Source: a virus
Virus record (IMG/VR): IMGVR_UViG_3300021079_000033
Span: 1-25,062 of that record
Length of the DNA stretch: 25,062 nucleotides
Reading direction: 5' to 3' (one strand)
Of the stretch, positions 8,597-17,107 are shown piece by piece (within the stretch, counting starts at the first letter, position 1; each line of letters starts with the position of its first letter). Made by a program: the position numbers and the translations under genes. The notes beneath the pieces were generated by a model, which was given only the letters and a program-made list of their open reading frames with translations, made no database searches and was not told the origin of the DNA.

Positions 8597-9019
8597 TTAA
8601 CCTCCAAAAAAGTCGGTGATGGATTCCGTAAACACAATAACTAGATCCACACTCGCAGTATGAATCCCAGTATCTTTTCCTGATTCAATATCCCATCCAT
8701 TCGATTCAGATTCTAATCTGACCTGATGGATAAAAGTGGTTCCCCAGTTTCCTTGGAATCCATTGAATCTAAGTCTAACTTGTTCGATGATGGATTCGCA
8801 AACCATACGGCTTGGTGCATACACATCGAGCTGGAACCTTGCGACACAGACCCCAGTTGCACCCCTAAGGTGCATCTCTCGGGTGGTGTCAATCTTGCTG
8901 TAAATAATAAATGGGTAGGCGCACTTTTCCGGTGCGGTATCGGGATAGATCCGAGTTCCAACAATGGTGGTGATGGATGCCTGGTCATTTAAATAGGAGT
9001 ACAAATCAGCTTCTATCAT
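8597..9019 (-). CDS. Tail terminator / tail completion protein (DUF3168-like)
   Basis: 140 residues. The N-terminus resembles DUF3168: an opening helix followed by IVGTRIYPDTAP and YPFIIYSKID. A middle strand set, FQLDVYAPS, leads to a helix, and the C-terminus is a final beta strand. These proteins cap the growing tail and join it to the head connector. The start overlaps the upstream stop as ATGA and has a GGGAGG site. The neighbours, gp10-like upstream and tail tube downstream, are the expected ones. Confidence 0.8.
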   Translation of the reverse strand: MIEADLYSYLNDQASITTIVGTRIYPDTAPEKCAYPFIIYSKIDTTREMHLRGATGVCVARFQLDVYAPSRMVCESIIEQVRLRFNGFQGNWGTTFIHQVRLESESNGWDIESGKDTGIHTASVDLVIVFTESITDFFGG

Positions 9020-9570
9020 TTTCGGCCTCCCATGCTCGAGATAATTTCCTTCATCTTCTCGGCAAACCGATTGAAGATCTGAGATCCCACCGCATCAAGT
9101 GCGGGCTTCATGAAGGGTTTTGCTTTTGCTCCTGGGTGCATCCAGCTAACTTCACCTGTTTTGGTTTTGCGTGTAATCCTATGGGGTGCTGCCCCTCTCT
9201 CAACAAGATGTGCATACTTGTGCGGTGGCAATTTCTTTTTACCATTTGGCCTAGTGCCAACATCACTGAACTTTGGCCCCACCAGACCCACGATTTTCTT
9301 ATTGCCACCCCTACTGTATTTCTTAGCTTTCACTGCTATAGCTTTTCTTAATAGGCCAGTCCTGCCGTCTTTATTTTTGTTCGACCTAAGCCTTGGTGCA
9401 TTGGCTTTCATCTGTTTTTGGAGTGGTACAAGGGCATAGCGCATCGCAGAAACCAACTTGGTATCACTCTTGTTACCAGTTAAATCCTTGAAGGTTTTAA
9501 CCAGGGCATCTAACCCCTCAATAGAAACCTTGCCAGCTTTAATCAGTTTGGATTGATCTAGCTTACTCAT
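9016..9570 (-). CDS. HK97 gp10-like head-tail component
   Basis: About 184 residues from ATG 9570. The frame stays open to a possible start at 9597, but ATG 9570 has GGAGG five bases upstream and a classic ATGA overlap with the preceding gene, so I prefer it. The sequence has the HK97-gp10 pattern: LDALVKTFKDL at the N-terminus, a basic middle part (GLLRKAIAVKAKKY), then HLVERGAAPHRI and a C-terminal GAKAKPFMKPALD. These proteins act at the head-tail junction or tail completion stage. The protein is strongly basic. Confidence 0.85.
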   Translation of the reverse strand: MSKLDQSKLIKAGKVSIEGLDALVKTFKDLTGNKSDTKLVSAMRYALVPLQKQMKANAPRLRSNKNKDGRTGLLRKAIAVKAKKYSRGGNKKIVGLVGPKFSDVGTRPNGKKKLPPHKYAHLVERGAAPHRITRKTKTGEVSWMHPGAKAKPFMKPALDAVGSQIFNRFAEKMKEIISSMGGRK

Positions 9571-9884
9571 GGAACCTCCACTGCATCGACCAGCCATGTT
9601 TTCTTAAGCTCGTTTTCGTTTATCAATCCAAGGATATTAAAAATCCTAGATCCCATCTTGAGCCTGTTTGCGCTGGTCAAGCCTGCAAAATACCTCATGG
9701 TAATTCGGTGGGTAGTTTCTGGCCTGACTGTTTTCGTAAAGTATAATTCGCGCGCTGTTAAAGGGAGGATCTGTGCCCAAGCTGATTGCGTTGTGCCCCA
9801 TGAAATCGTAGGTTGACCCATGGCATCAGGCGAGCTGGTAACCTCTTGGATTTCCACTCGGTGTCTCATCGGTCCACTTCTCAA
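9567..9884 (-). CDS. Head-tail adaptor/stopper (SPP1 gp16-like)
   Basis: 105 residues. The N-terminal RSGPMRHRVEIQ is the hallmark of the phage head-tail joining family (Phage_H_T_join), followed by the WAQILPLTARE and ETTHRITMRY strands expected for this small beta-barrel protein that closes the head channel. The start is a TTG at 9884, overlapping the upstream stop as TTGA, with AGGAG seven bases before it. The in-frame ATG at 9869 has a poorer site, and the family usually has the few residues before RHR, so the TTG start is preferred. Confidence 0.85.
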   Translation of the reverse strand: MRSGPMRHRVEIQEVTSSPDAMGQPTISWGTTQSAWAQILPLTARELYFTKTVRPETTHRITMRYFAGLTSANRLKMGSRIFNILGLINENELKKTWLVDAVEVP

Positions 9885-10522
9885 TGGTAGACTCCTGATG
9901 AGTACTGAAGGATGATCGATTCAACTGCTAAAGGGGTTTCTGTCAGGCTTCCAGTAGTGACTGCTTCTCTGTTTTCGTAAAGATGCGAGACATAAAAGAG
10001 GATGCCAGCCTTGAGCAATTTAGGCACTGCGCCATTAGCGAAACCTGCAGTGTAATTAACCCTAACTGAATTCGTTATCTTTGCGGTGGTGGGCCATGCT
10101 GCCCCATTGCTGGTGGTGATCCTTGCAGGACTGCTAATCAGATCCACCCGATAAGATCCAAGAGCTTGCTCAGCATTTGCTGTGTCGGTGTAGGCTACAC
10201 TCTCTACAGAACTAACTGGGCCAGTGAGGTAAATCGTTCCGTCAAACGGATAATACTTAGTTTGGAATGGGTAGTTGATGTTGCTAGTTACAGTGAGGTT
10301 GGGAACTGTCACTGGGAAACTGTCTAGGGCCAACTGCACTGTTTTGGATGCAATATGGATCTGGCAAGCATTTTCAAAGTATTGCCTAGATGCACCAATG
10401 CACAAACCGATGAGGGTATCATCATCTGAGCCATCAATCCTTAGATGACTTTTTGCTTCTGCCAGTGTTACTGGTTCTTGGCTGGGTTGAGAAACCACCT
10501 GATACGATCCCATTATCTGCAT
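9881..10522 (-). CDS. Head-tail connector, gp6-like / phiE125 gp8-like
   Basis: About 213 residues. The N-terminal EPVTLAEAKSHLRIDGSDDD and the helical stretch LIGLCIGASRQYFE are typical of the gp6/phiE125 gp8 connector family that forms a ring under the portal. The C-terminus has VRVNYTAGFANGAVPKLLKA, also typical. The frame opens with GTG 10525 then ATG 10522; ATG 10522 has GAGG six bases upstream and is preferred. The beginning lies inside the end of the upstream small gene by about 90 bases. Confidence 0.85.
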   Translation of the reverse strand: MQIMGSYQVVSQPSQEPVTLAEAKSHLRIDGSDDDTLIGLCIGASRQYFENACQIHIASKTVQLALDSFPVTVPNLTVTSNINYPFQTKYYPFDGTIYLTGPVSSVESVAYTDTANAEQALGSYRVDLISSPARITTSNGAAWPTTAKITNSVRVNYTAGFANGAVPKLLKAGILFYVSHLYENREAVTTGSLTETPLAVESIILQYSSGVYH

Positions 10523-10700
10523 CACGCACCTCAGGTGTTATTTTTGAATTGGCTTTCTCGAACACCACTGGGGGTGATGCAGGGATGGCATAACCAATCC
10601 TGCACCACTCAGCAGCGACATCATCAGGTATTTCAGTTATCTGGTTGACAGCTAAGCCACGGCCTAGGCCAACCAGATTTTTTAATATTTTTACTAGCAT
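10434..10700 (-). CDS. Small conserved-type protein after the capsid gene
   Basis: 88 residues, starting on a TAATG overlap with the capsid stop. The opening MLVKILKNLVG followed by EIPDDVAAEWCRIGYA resembles the short proteins of unknown function often found between capsid and connector genes, where the second part contains a (D/A)xxAxxWxxxGxA motif. The C-terminal third is polar, low in complexity and Ser/Lys-rich. The last 90 or so bases overlap the start of the connector gene in another frame, an unusually long overlap for this operon. A head-associated role is contextual inference only. Confidence 0.6.
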   Translation of the reverse strand: MLVKILKNLVGLGRGLAVNQITEIPDDVAAEWCRIGYAIPASPPVVFEKANSKITPEVRDADNGIVSGGFSTQPRTSNTGRSKKSSKD

Positions 10701-12070
10701 TAGGATGCAGCCATCTTAAGGTGCTTAAGTGGGTTCTGTGCGGTTGCGTTAGCAGCCAACAAAAGACCACCAGAACGATGAATAGCAACCCAACCAATCT
10801 GGCCAGAGGTTGCATAGGTTTCAGACTGACGGATGATCGTCAGACCACCATCACCTGCAACATCACGCACTAGGTAGCTAGAAAAGTCACCAAACAACAA
10901 CACTTTGTTGCCTGCAGCAAGGGTGCTGGCCATGTGCTGGTTGATTACCACAGGATAACCCATGATAGTCGGCACTCGGCCATCAGCCTGGTTATAGTTG
11001 TTGGACAAAACAGGATGACCATCTGCACCACGCAGCTTGGAAAGCGAGCTTAACACTGAACTGTGGCACATGAATGCACAGCCAGTGCTTTGCTTATAAG
11101 CTGGGTCCAGCGAGAAGAATAAGTCAAGCACTTCATCAATGGTGATTGCGTTAGTTGCTACACAGGTTGCGCCTGCATAACTACCGACAACGACCCCCTG
11201 GGGCTGACCACTGCCAGTTCCTATTGTGAAAAAATCTTCCTCTGCTCGGCCAATTCTTACCCCTGCGGACTCTGCAACAAGTGATTCCACATCAATCAAG
11301 GAATCTTGCAAAAGTTCGTAACTGGTCAGGATCTGACCCGATGAAAACTTATAGACTGTGGAGGTTTTGCTGCTGAAAGCTAAAGCTGTTTCAGTGATCG
11401 AACCATTTTCAGAAATGATGGTTCCAGCATTACTGGTGTCATCTAAGCATGGCATGGAAATATTAGAACCATTGCTGGTTTGCAAGATCTTAGCGATCTG
11501 GCGCACACCATTATAATCTTTCAAAGCACTGGTTAGAGTGCCATAGAAAGTAGGATTAACCAAAGCACCACCGATGCTGGTGGAACCAATACCCTGGGCA
11601 CGATCTTCAGACATGCCTTCAATGTTGATCGAGTTTGAATTCAAATCAAACCCAATGTCATTAGCTGCCTTGGCGAATTCAGATCTGAATCCCCTGGTGC
11701 CCTTGAGCATCCAGCCACGGATCGCATCACTACGATTTCTGGAAGCTTTTTTATCACCTAGATCAGTAACAAAATTGGCTGCACCTTGAAGGGGTGCTGA
11801 TTTGCGGGTAGACCTTTTGATGAGGTCAAGCTTAGCTGAATTCTGTTGTGCTGCTGCGGGTGCAGGAGCTGCTGCTGCGTCTGCGCTAGCGTCTTGTGCC
11901 ATTTCATCCTCCAGTGTTTTGACTCGTTCATCAATTCCAGAAACCTGAGTAACCAAACCATCAAATGCGGTTTGCTCCTCTGGTGTTAGGTTGCGCTTGG
12001 AAAGTTCTTCCAATTGGTTAACCAGTTCAACTCGGTCAGATGCGAGCTTTCGCAAATCGGCTATAGCCAT
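10700..12070 (-). CDS. Major capsid protein, HK97 fold
   Basis: About 456 residues from ATG 12070. The frame is open to 12172, but the extra N-terminus would begin inside a predicted promoter, while ATG 12070 has AGGGG upstream and gives a normal beginning for the family. Residues about 1-65 are a coiled-coil delta/scaffold region, followed by an Ala/Pro linker (AAAAPAPAAAQQ) where the protease may cut. The C-terminal body has the family layout: GGALVNPTF, a Ser/Thr-rich E-loop-like part, FFTIGTGSGQPQGVV and PVVINQHMAS, ending with a P-domain-like GDFSSYLVRD. Its neighbours are protease and connectors. Confidence 0.9.
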   Translation of the reverse strand: MAIADLRKLASDRVELVNQLEELSKRNLTPEEQTAFDGLVTQVSGIDERVKTLEDEMAQDASADAAAAPAPAAAQQNSAKLDLIKRSTRKSAPLQGAANFVTDLGDKKASRNRSDAIRGWMLKGTRGFRSEFAKAANDIGFDLNSNSINIEGMSEDRAQGIGSTSIGGALVNPTFYGTLTSALKDYNGVRQIAKILQTSNGSNISMPCLDDTSNAGTIISENGSITETALAFSSKTSTVYKFSSGQILTSYELLQDSLIDVESLVAESAGVRIGRAEEDFFTIGTGSGQPQGVVVGSYAGATCVATNAITIDEVLDLFFSLDPAYKQSTGCAFMCHSSVLSSLSKLRGADGHPVLSNNYNQADGRVPTIMGYPVVINQHMASTLAAGNKVLLFGDFSSYLVRDVAGDGGLTIIRQSETYATSGQIGWVAIHRSGGLLLAANATAQNPLKHLKMAAS

Positions 12071-12171
12071 GTCAAATCCCCTATAAAAATTGTTTGGTGG
12101 CTGCATACGCAGTGGCACCGATCCAGAATGCTCTGGGGCCACCATGCGTAAAAACTGCAGGGCTGGCACCA

Positions 12172-12199
12172 ATTTTCACATGGATCGTGAATGTGTCAA
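12172..12199 (-). promoter_or_regulatory. Candidate sigma70-type promoter for the capsid gene
   Basis: On the minus strand TTGACA (12199-12194) is a perfect -35 box. After 16 bases comes GAAAAT (12177-12172), which matches four of six -10 positions and is preceded by TGT, an extended -10 arrangement. It lies just downstream of a terminator and about 100 bases before ATG 12070. Prediction from sequence only. Confidence 0.5.
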
Positions 12200-12217
12200 A
12201 TCGTAGGGAATGAAACG

Positions 12218-12247
12218 AAAAAAGCCCCTAGGGATTAGCTAGGGGCT
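12218..12247 (-). terminator. Intrinsic terminator between membrane-protein gene and capsid gene
   Basis: The minus strand has AGCCCCTA, a 9-base loop, TAGGGGCT and then a T run (12223-12218). The 8-bp stem is perfect. It begins 17 bases after the stop of the 90-residue membrane protein gene and is oriented to stop or attenuate transcription arriving from the packaging genes. Confidence 0.85.
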
Positions 12248-12263
12248 AGATGATGAGGTGGGG

Positions 12264-12536
12264 TTATTGCCAAGGGAATCGGCCATTAGTAGTAAAATAA
12301 ATTCTAGAAAATATAGCAAACACTACAATGCCAACAATAAAAATCATCACCACACGAATGATCAATCCTATTAATCTCCCAATATTTTGTGGTTCTGATT
12401 TTCTGACAACACTGGGACTAGGTTTGTTAGTAGCAATGGCTGTGTAGATGACATGGAGTGGGATGGTGATAAACAACCCAAAGAAGCCACACAAGAATGC
12501 TAAAATATGAAGCACAAAAAAAATTAAATGACCCAT
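12264..12536 (-). CDS. Small membrane protein with two transmembrane segments
   Basis: 90 residues. Two hydrophobic segments, about residues 4-33 and 53-78, flank a polar stretch with Lys, Arg and Pro. GAGG lies eight bases before the ATG. It sits between protease and capsid genes, a place where morphogenesis genes are normally contiguous, and is followed at once by a terminator. That isolation suggests an inserted extra gene (moron) or a membrane-acting function such as holin or superinfection exclusion. No family is recognised, and the choice between these is open. Confidence 0.6.
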   Translation of the reverse strand: MGHLIFFVLHILAFLCGFFGLFITIPLHVIYTAIATNKPSPSVVRKSEPQNIGRLIGLIIRVVMIFIVGIVVFAIFSRIYFTTNGRFPWQ

Positions 12537-12597
12537 GGTTCCATCCTCAGTTAGAGTAATGAAACCATGGTAGCAGATGCTTTTTGCGATACCTAGA

Positions 12598-13167
12598 TTA
12601 TTTAAACTTTATAACTCTTACTAAATTCATTCGTCTCTGGACTTCCAGATCCTTTTCATGCTCTAGTTCTTGATAGTATTGCAGGGATCTCAGCCCTATC
12701 TCGGTATTTAAATAGGCTGGATAGGTTACTGCTGACACATCATGCAAATCGACATCGAGCAGGGTTCTGATGTTCTTTTCACCCTCTTTATCCCATGAAT
12801 CTTTTTTGGTCACAAAGGCGAATGACATCTGGGTAACATCTCCCCTAACCATCGAGACCATGAGATCCCTAGCATAGCTGGTGTCAGGTGGGGTGATCTC
12901 TACCAAAAGTCCTTCAGAATCCACTGAAAGATTAAGGGTGCCACTGGTAGACCTACCTAGGATTAGGTTCTGGTCATGGTTGATCAAAGCTCTGACATCT
13001 GCACCCTGTGCCAGTGATCGTGTAAAAGCTTTGGGATCTATCTGTTCTAAAAATCCACCCAAGTCCTGAGACCTATTAGGGCTGAACTTGGCAGCATAGC
13101 CTACTAACTTCTTTCCATCTTGCTCCACTCGGAATTCCGTAGTAAATCTTGTTTCTAGTTTAACCAT
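12598..13167 (-). CDS. Prohead maturation protease, HK97 type (U35)
   Basis: 189 residues. The herpesvirus/HK97 protease pattern is clear: GYAAKF at the N-terminus, the catalytic His in NHD (H64) after the ALI strand, GRSTSGTL, the catalytic Ser in MSFAF (S115), and the LHDVSAVTYPAY strand near 141-152 that carries the third catalytic-site position. It would remove capsid N-termini and scaffold inside the prohead. It overlaps the portal gene by 13 bases and starts at ATG behind GGGAG. Confidence 0.92.
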   Translation of the reverse strand: MVKLETRFTTEFRVEQDGKKLVGYAAKFSPNRSQDLGGFLEQIDPKAFTRSLAQGADVRALINHDQNLILGRSTSGTLNLSVDSEGLLVEITPPDTSYARDLMVSMVRGDVTQMSFAFVTKKDSWDKEGEKNIRTLLDVDLHDVSAVTYPAYLNTEIGLRSLQYYQELEHEKDLEVQRRMNLVRVIKFK

Positions 13168-15077
13168 GTGACTTTCTCCCAGTTAGCTTTGGTTTCAATC
13201 CAGTTTTCTAATTTAGCATCGGCCAAAAGTTTTAGATTTCTAGGTGTGGCACTGCCAGCTAAGTCCAACCATTCAGCCTTGAGACATTCACAGTGATCTG
13301 CAGCAGCTCGGACACCACCACCCGATTCAGGTTTGAGAAATTCCATCACAGGTTCAAGGATGATCTGGACCCTCTCCTGATGTGCTTCCAGAAACTTCTC
13401 AAGTGCTGGAATAAATTCCCCTGGCTTATTGGAAATCCTAGCAAGGTGGGATGCTTCAATCTTTCTGATTTGTTTTCTAGCAGCTTCCAAAAGTTTAGCA
13501 AAGCCAAAGTGATTTTGTTGGGGTGCAGGGATTGGCACTGGGATTAGTCCAGGCTCATCGTATGGCATTTTACCTAGGGTCTTGGACTGATCCACTGCTG
13601 GGGATGCTAGGGGTGCTACTGGTTTCAACCCTGAGAAGATGGAATCTAAAATAGTCTGATCCAAGAATGGAAAGGATGCCAACGCAATAGCCTTGGCTGA
13701 TTCCATTGGGATGGCACCTTCTCCAACCTTGGCCACTAGGTCAACCAGACTGGTGATCTGTGCGCCATTCAGCGCAGTGGCAGCAACAGTAGCACCACCT
13801 GCTGCTGGTGCTACTGTAGGGGCATCTGTGGAGCTTGTCGGAAGTTGGGTTTGCATTTGTGCAGCATCCACTGAGACCGCAGATTGTCCTGGTCCAAATG
13901 CTGGGTCCATGTTTTTGGGTGTCATATACGCATCACCAGCAGGGCCAGTGCTTGGTAGGTTCTCTAAAACTCTGACATCATTACGGCTTAACCATCCCCA
14001 GTTCAAAGCCTGTGCATAATAAGATGCTCTACCTGCACTATCACCTCTTAAAAGGGCATCACTGTTATGCTCGCAGTACATAGAATCCATGTCACTGATC
14101 AGCTTGTGCTGGATTTCCTGCTCCCACCTGACCATCCATGGTCTCAGGGTTTCCTGAAGGAATGCCAAGTTATCTTGTTCAAGGGACGAATAGGTCTTAT
14201 TTGCATTATCACCCAGCTTGGATGAAGGTATTTTGAACCATCTAGCGATTTCTTGGATCTGGAATCCTCTGGAAATCAACCACTGGGAATCATCTGGATC
14301 AGTGCCAATGGATTGGAAGGTCACGCCATTCTGAAGGATAGCTACTCGATGTGCATTCCTCTGGGATGAATGCATATCCTCCCATGATTTTCGCATGTTC
14401 TGCAATGCTTCTGCTGATAGTTTGCCTGGCACACTGATGACCCCTGCAGGCTTTGCGCCATTACCGAAAAAGGTACTGCCAAAGTTTTCAAGGGCCATGC
14501 CTAAGCCAATCGCATCCCTAGCCTGCGCTACCACCGAGTAACCTTTGACACCATCAAAACCTAAACCTTTAATGTGGAAGATTTCCTCAGGCAGAAAGAT
14601 CAAAGATCCATAGCGATAAAACAGATCCCCATTTTTATCACGCACAGGTTCCATGATATCTGGGCGCAAGGGCCAGAGTGCAACCACTCTGCCAGTGTCA
14701 GGGTCTCGTTCAATTTCTGCGTAACCATTTCCCCAGGTCAACACATGCCCCATGAGAGTTTCCCTAAAGATCATGCTGGACATCTCAGGGTTAGCACGAT
14801 CTTTAAGAATTAAATAAAGTGGATGGAAGTCTGCACAAACCCTAGCACCATCTGCACCTTTTTTGTAAAGGATCAGTGGTAAGCTTGAGACACCCTCTGA
14901 AATATGCCTGACAGCAGACCACACTGCGGATGATGTGAGTGCGGTGGCTTGGTTAACCTGTGCGCCCGCTGTAGATGTTGATGAATAGAACCATGAACCA
15001 TAGTTACTTAGGACACTGTACCCACCCCATTTGCCGATTGTTTGTGACACAAAGGATCTGAGGGCTTTAAATGGCAT
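13155..15077 (-). CDS. Portal protein, HK97 family, with long C-terminal extension
   Basis: 640 residues, longer than the roughly 400-450 of compact HK97 portals. Residues about 40-400 hold the family core: SAVWSAVRHISEGVSSLPL, GNGYAEIERD, LPEEIFHIKG and RWFKIPSSKLGD followed by the polymerase-clip-like LEQDNLAF. After residue 400 comes a Pro/Thr/Ala-rich linker and a helical extension with LNGAQITSLVDLV, a motif also found at the ends of other large portals. The portal forms the dodecameric DNA gate and binds TerL. The binding site before ATG 15077 is weak, so the start is slightly uncertain. Confidence 0.92.
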   Translation of the reverse strand: MPFKALRSFVSQTIGKWGGYSVLSNYGSWFYSSTSTAGAQVNQATALTSSAVWSAVRHISEGVSSLPLILYKKGADGARVCADFHPLYLILKDRANPEMSSMIFRETLMGHVLTWGNGYAEIERDPDTGRVVALWPLRPDIMEPVRDKNGDLFYRYGSLIFLPEEIFHIKGLGFDGVKGYSVVAQARDAIGLGMALENFGSTFFGNGAKPAGVISVPGKLSAEALQNMRKSWEDMHSSQRNAHRVAILQNGVTFQSIGTDPDDSQWLISRGFQIQEIARWFKIPSSKLGDNANKTYSSLEQDNLAFLQETLRPWMVRWEQEIQHKLISDMDSMYCEHNSDALLRGDSAGRASYYAQALNWGWLSRNDVRVLENLPSTGPAGDAYMTPKNMDPAFGPGQSAVSVDAAQMQTQLPTSSTDAPTVAPAAGGATVAATALNGAQITSLVDLVAKVGEGAIPMESAKAIALASFPFLDQTILDSIFSGLKPVAPLASPAVDQSKTLGKMPYDEPGLIPVPIPAPQQNHFGFAKLLEAARKQIRKIEASHLARISNKPGEFIPALEKFLEAHQERVQIILEPVMEFLKPESGGGVRAAADHCECLKAEWLDLAGSATPRNLKLLADAKLENWIETKANWEKVTWLN

Positions 15078-15081
15078 AATT

Positions 15082-16644
15082 TTACAGGAATTCTATCCCT
15101 GCTCCTGTGTTTTCTGTGTGTGTTTCAGCCCCTGCTGTCACCATCCACCTGCCTAGACCCATCACTAAAGCTATAATTCCATCTATTTTGTCACGAGATT
15201 TCTTTTTTGACAACTTGTAGTTATTATTGTCATCAAGGCTCACACTGATGTTGCCTAGATTCCACCTCAAAACAGGGTTTCCATCGTGCGAAATCTGGCT
15301 AGACAGGATCCATTCTTCTAGTTTTTTGGTGGGTGGGGATAAATTCAAAGGTGTCTGACCAAACTTGACCATGGTGAAGTCATCACTGAGTTCATGCACG
15401 ATCTGATCAGAGTGCCAAGGGTCGTAAGCGATCTCTTGAATCCTATAGATTTCACCCAGTGCCATGATGTCTCGTTTGATCTGTCGATAGTCCACCCGAT
15501 TGCCTGCGGTCGCTGTAATCTTTTTAGACTTCACCCATGGTCCAATTCTAAATCGGTTGAGTCTTTCCCGCAGTTTGTCAGCTTCTTCAGGTGCCCAATA
15601 AAATGGAAGCACATAGTGTGGCTCATCTTCATGAGTGCTGGGAAAAAACAAAGTCAGTGCTGTGAGATCCATGGTGGCACTGAGATCAAGCCCTGCCCAG
15701 CATTCCCTCCCAGTCATATCAGGTGCTGCTATCTCACACTCATCCCACTTAAGTGGACTGATCCATCGGACATCGGTTTCAATCCATTGATTTAAATGGT
15801 CTCTTCTGAAAGCTGCTTCAAGTGCTGGGTTGTCTTTGCACTCTTGAACTTTCTGGTGAAAGTAAGCTGGCTTAACGGTGATGCCATAGCCGGGATTTGC
15901 TTTCTTCCAAGTTTCCTCTGAGGTCCAGTCATCATCAAGATCCGCACTAAAGATTTTGCCGTAAAAAGTTTTATCTTTGATCGTTCCATCCAACCACTTT
16001 TGACAGTGGGAATGCATGTCGTGACAGAAGCTAGTGCGATCACTACCAGCAGTGGTGATCATCACGCAGAGTGGTTGCCGTCTTGCTAGTGTTCCAGTCA
16101 TCAAAGTGTCGTAAAGCTCTCTAGATTTCTGCGTATGCAGTTCATCGATTACGATTCCATGTGGGTTTCCACCATGCGCTGTGTGTGCGTCTGCACTGAT
16201 GGACTTGTAAAACGATTTTGTGTCAGGGTAAATGATGGTATTTTTAAAAGGTTGGAGCTTTGCAGCTAAGGGTGGACATGCTTCAACCATGTTTTTAGCA
16301 CTATCAAAACAGATGTGGGCTTGTTCTCTGGAAGCTGCTGCGCTGTAGATCTCTGCACCTGGTTCACCTTCTATCAGTAACCACAATGCAATAGCACTAG
16401 CTAAAGTTGTTTTGCCAGCTTTCCTTGGAACTTCCAAATAGACCTGTCTGATTATCCTGTTGCCATCCTTATCAACTTTCCCAAACACTTCACGCAGTAT
16501 TTCCTTCTGCCATTCTTGAAGGGCAAATCTCTTCCCTGCCCATTCACCCTTGTGATGTTTGAGTGCCCTTTCGATAAATGGAATGATCAATGGATCTGCA
16601 GCAGCAGGTTTTTTCTTTGGTTTCTTAATCAGGTGATGCCCCAA
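15082..16644 (-). CDS. terL: Terminase large subunit
   Basis: 520 residues with both terminase domains. ATPase: Walker A variant PRKAGKTT (73-80), Walker B GIVIDELH (163-170, D167 and E168), and a coupling motif ITTAGS around 196-201. Nuclease: first metal-binding acid in GLDLS (D320), a further Asp in IAYDPWHSDQ, and the final acid in KIDGIIALVMGLG. It cuts concatemers and drives DNA into the prohead. The start appears to be TTG 16644, overlapping terS by 20 bases with only a weak ribosome-binding site, which suggests coupling to terS translation. Confidence 0.95.
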   Translation of the reverse strand: MGHHLIKKPKKKPAAADPLIIPFIERALKHHKGEWAGKRFALQEWQKEILREVFGKVDKDGNRIIRQVYLEVPRKAGKTTLASAIALWLLIEGEPGAEIYSAAASREQAHICFDSAKNMVEACPPLAAKLQPFKNTIIYPDTKSFYKSISADAHTAHGGNPHGIVIDELHTQKSRELYDTLMTGTLARRQPLCVMITTAGSDRTSFCHDMHSHCQKWLDGTIKDKTFYGKIFSADLDDDWTSEETWKKANPGYGITVKPAYFHQKVQECKDNPALEAAFRRDHLNQWIETDVRWISPLKWDECEIAAPDMTGRECWAGLDLSATMDLTALTLFFPSTHEDEPHYVLPFYWAPEEADKLRERLNRFRIGPWVKSKKITATAGNRVDYRQIKRDIMALGEIYRIQEIAYDPWHSDQIVHELSDDFTMVKFGQTPLNLSPPTKKLEEWILSSQISHDGNPVLRWNLGNISVSLDDNNNYKLSKKKSRDKIDGIIALVMGLGRWMVTAGAETHTENTGAGIEFL

Positions 16645-17107
16645 TATCTACACCACAAAGATCCTTGATCCAGTTTCCTTGTGTCACTACAGGATCACTG
16701 ACCATCTTTGATCGGGCCATCGGTGATAACCCAAGAGATTTTCCAAGGGTGGAAAGTCGTGCTGATAAACTGGTGAGCTGATCCACTGCGGGATCACTTT
16801 TCTTTGGTCGGCCTTCCTCCTGGATGAATCCACCAGATTCATTAATCTGTAATTGGCATCTCACCACCTGCGAATACATCGCACAGTAAACAGCGATTGC
16901 ATCAGCATCAACTGATGAAAGAATTGCCATTGGTTTCAAACCTGTAAGAAGTTCGTGCCACTTTTTCTGACCTAATTTGTCCAACCAGTCAGGCATCATG
17001 GGATCGTTAACATCCCATGCAACAGGTGATGGGTTTACTGTTGATGGTCTTGGGTTTGGATTAAGAGACAATAGCTGTCTCTTATTAGGTTTTCTACCTC
17101 TAGTCAT
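16625..17107 (-). CDS. terS: Terminase small subunit, P27 family
   Basis: 160 residues. It begins with the basic, Pro-rich MTRGRKPNKRQ typical of P27-like small terminases, then a helical core (DADAIAVYCAMYSQ), a GGFIQEEGRPKKSDPA segment and the C-terminal LGKSLGLSPMARSKM motif diagnostic of the family. It recognises the packaging start site and hands DNA to TerL. ATG 17107 has GAGG seven bases upstream. Order HNH, terS, terL is standard for cos-type siphoviruses. Confidence 0.93.
   Translation of the reverse strand: MTRGRKPNKRQLLSLNPNPRPSTVNPSPVAWDVNDPMMPDWLDKLGQKKWHELLTGLKPMAILSSVDADAIAVYCAMYSQVVRCQLQINESGGFIQEEGRPKKSDPAVDQLTSLSARLSTLGKSLGLSPMARSKMVSDPVVTQGNWIKDLCGVDIGASPD

Noticed and set aside
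8977-9439. Plus-strand frames of 109-124 codons opposite the gp10-like gene
   Set aside because: Antisense shadows of a gene whose minus-strand reading has clear family motifs and start signals.
12071-12172. A longer capsid protein starting at 12172
   Set aside because: The extra codons begin inside the predicted promoter, lack a binding site, and are not needed for the family N-terminus.
13293-14019. Plus-strand frames opposite the portal gene, one with an Ala/Val-rich hydrophobic sequence
   Set aside because: The apparent hydrophobic protein is the complement of the Ala/Pro/Thr-rich portal linker; no start signal.
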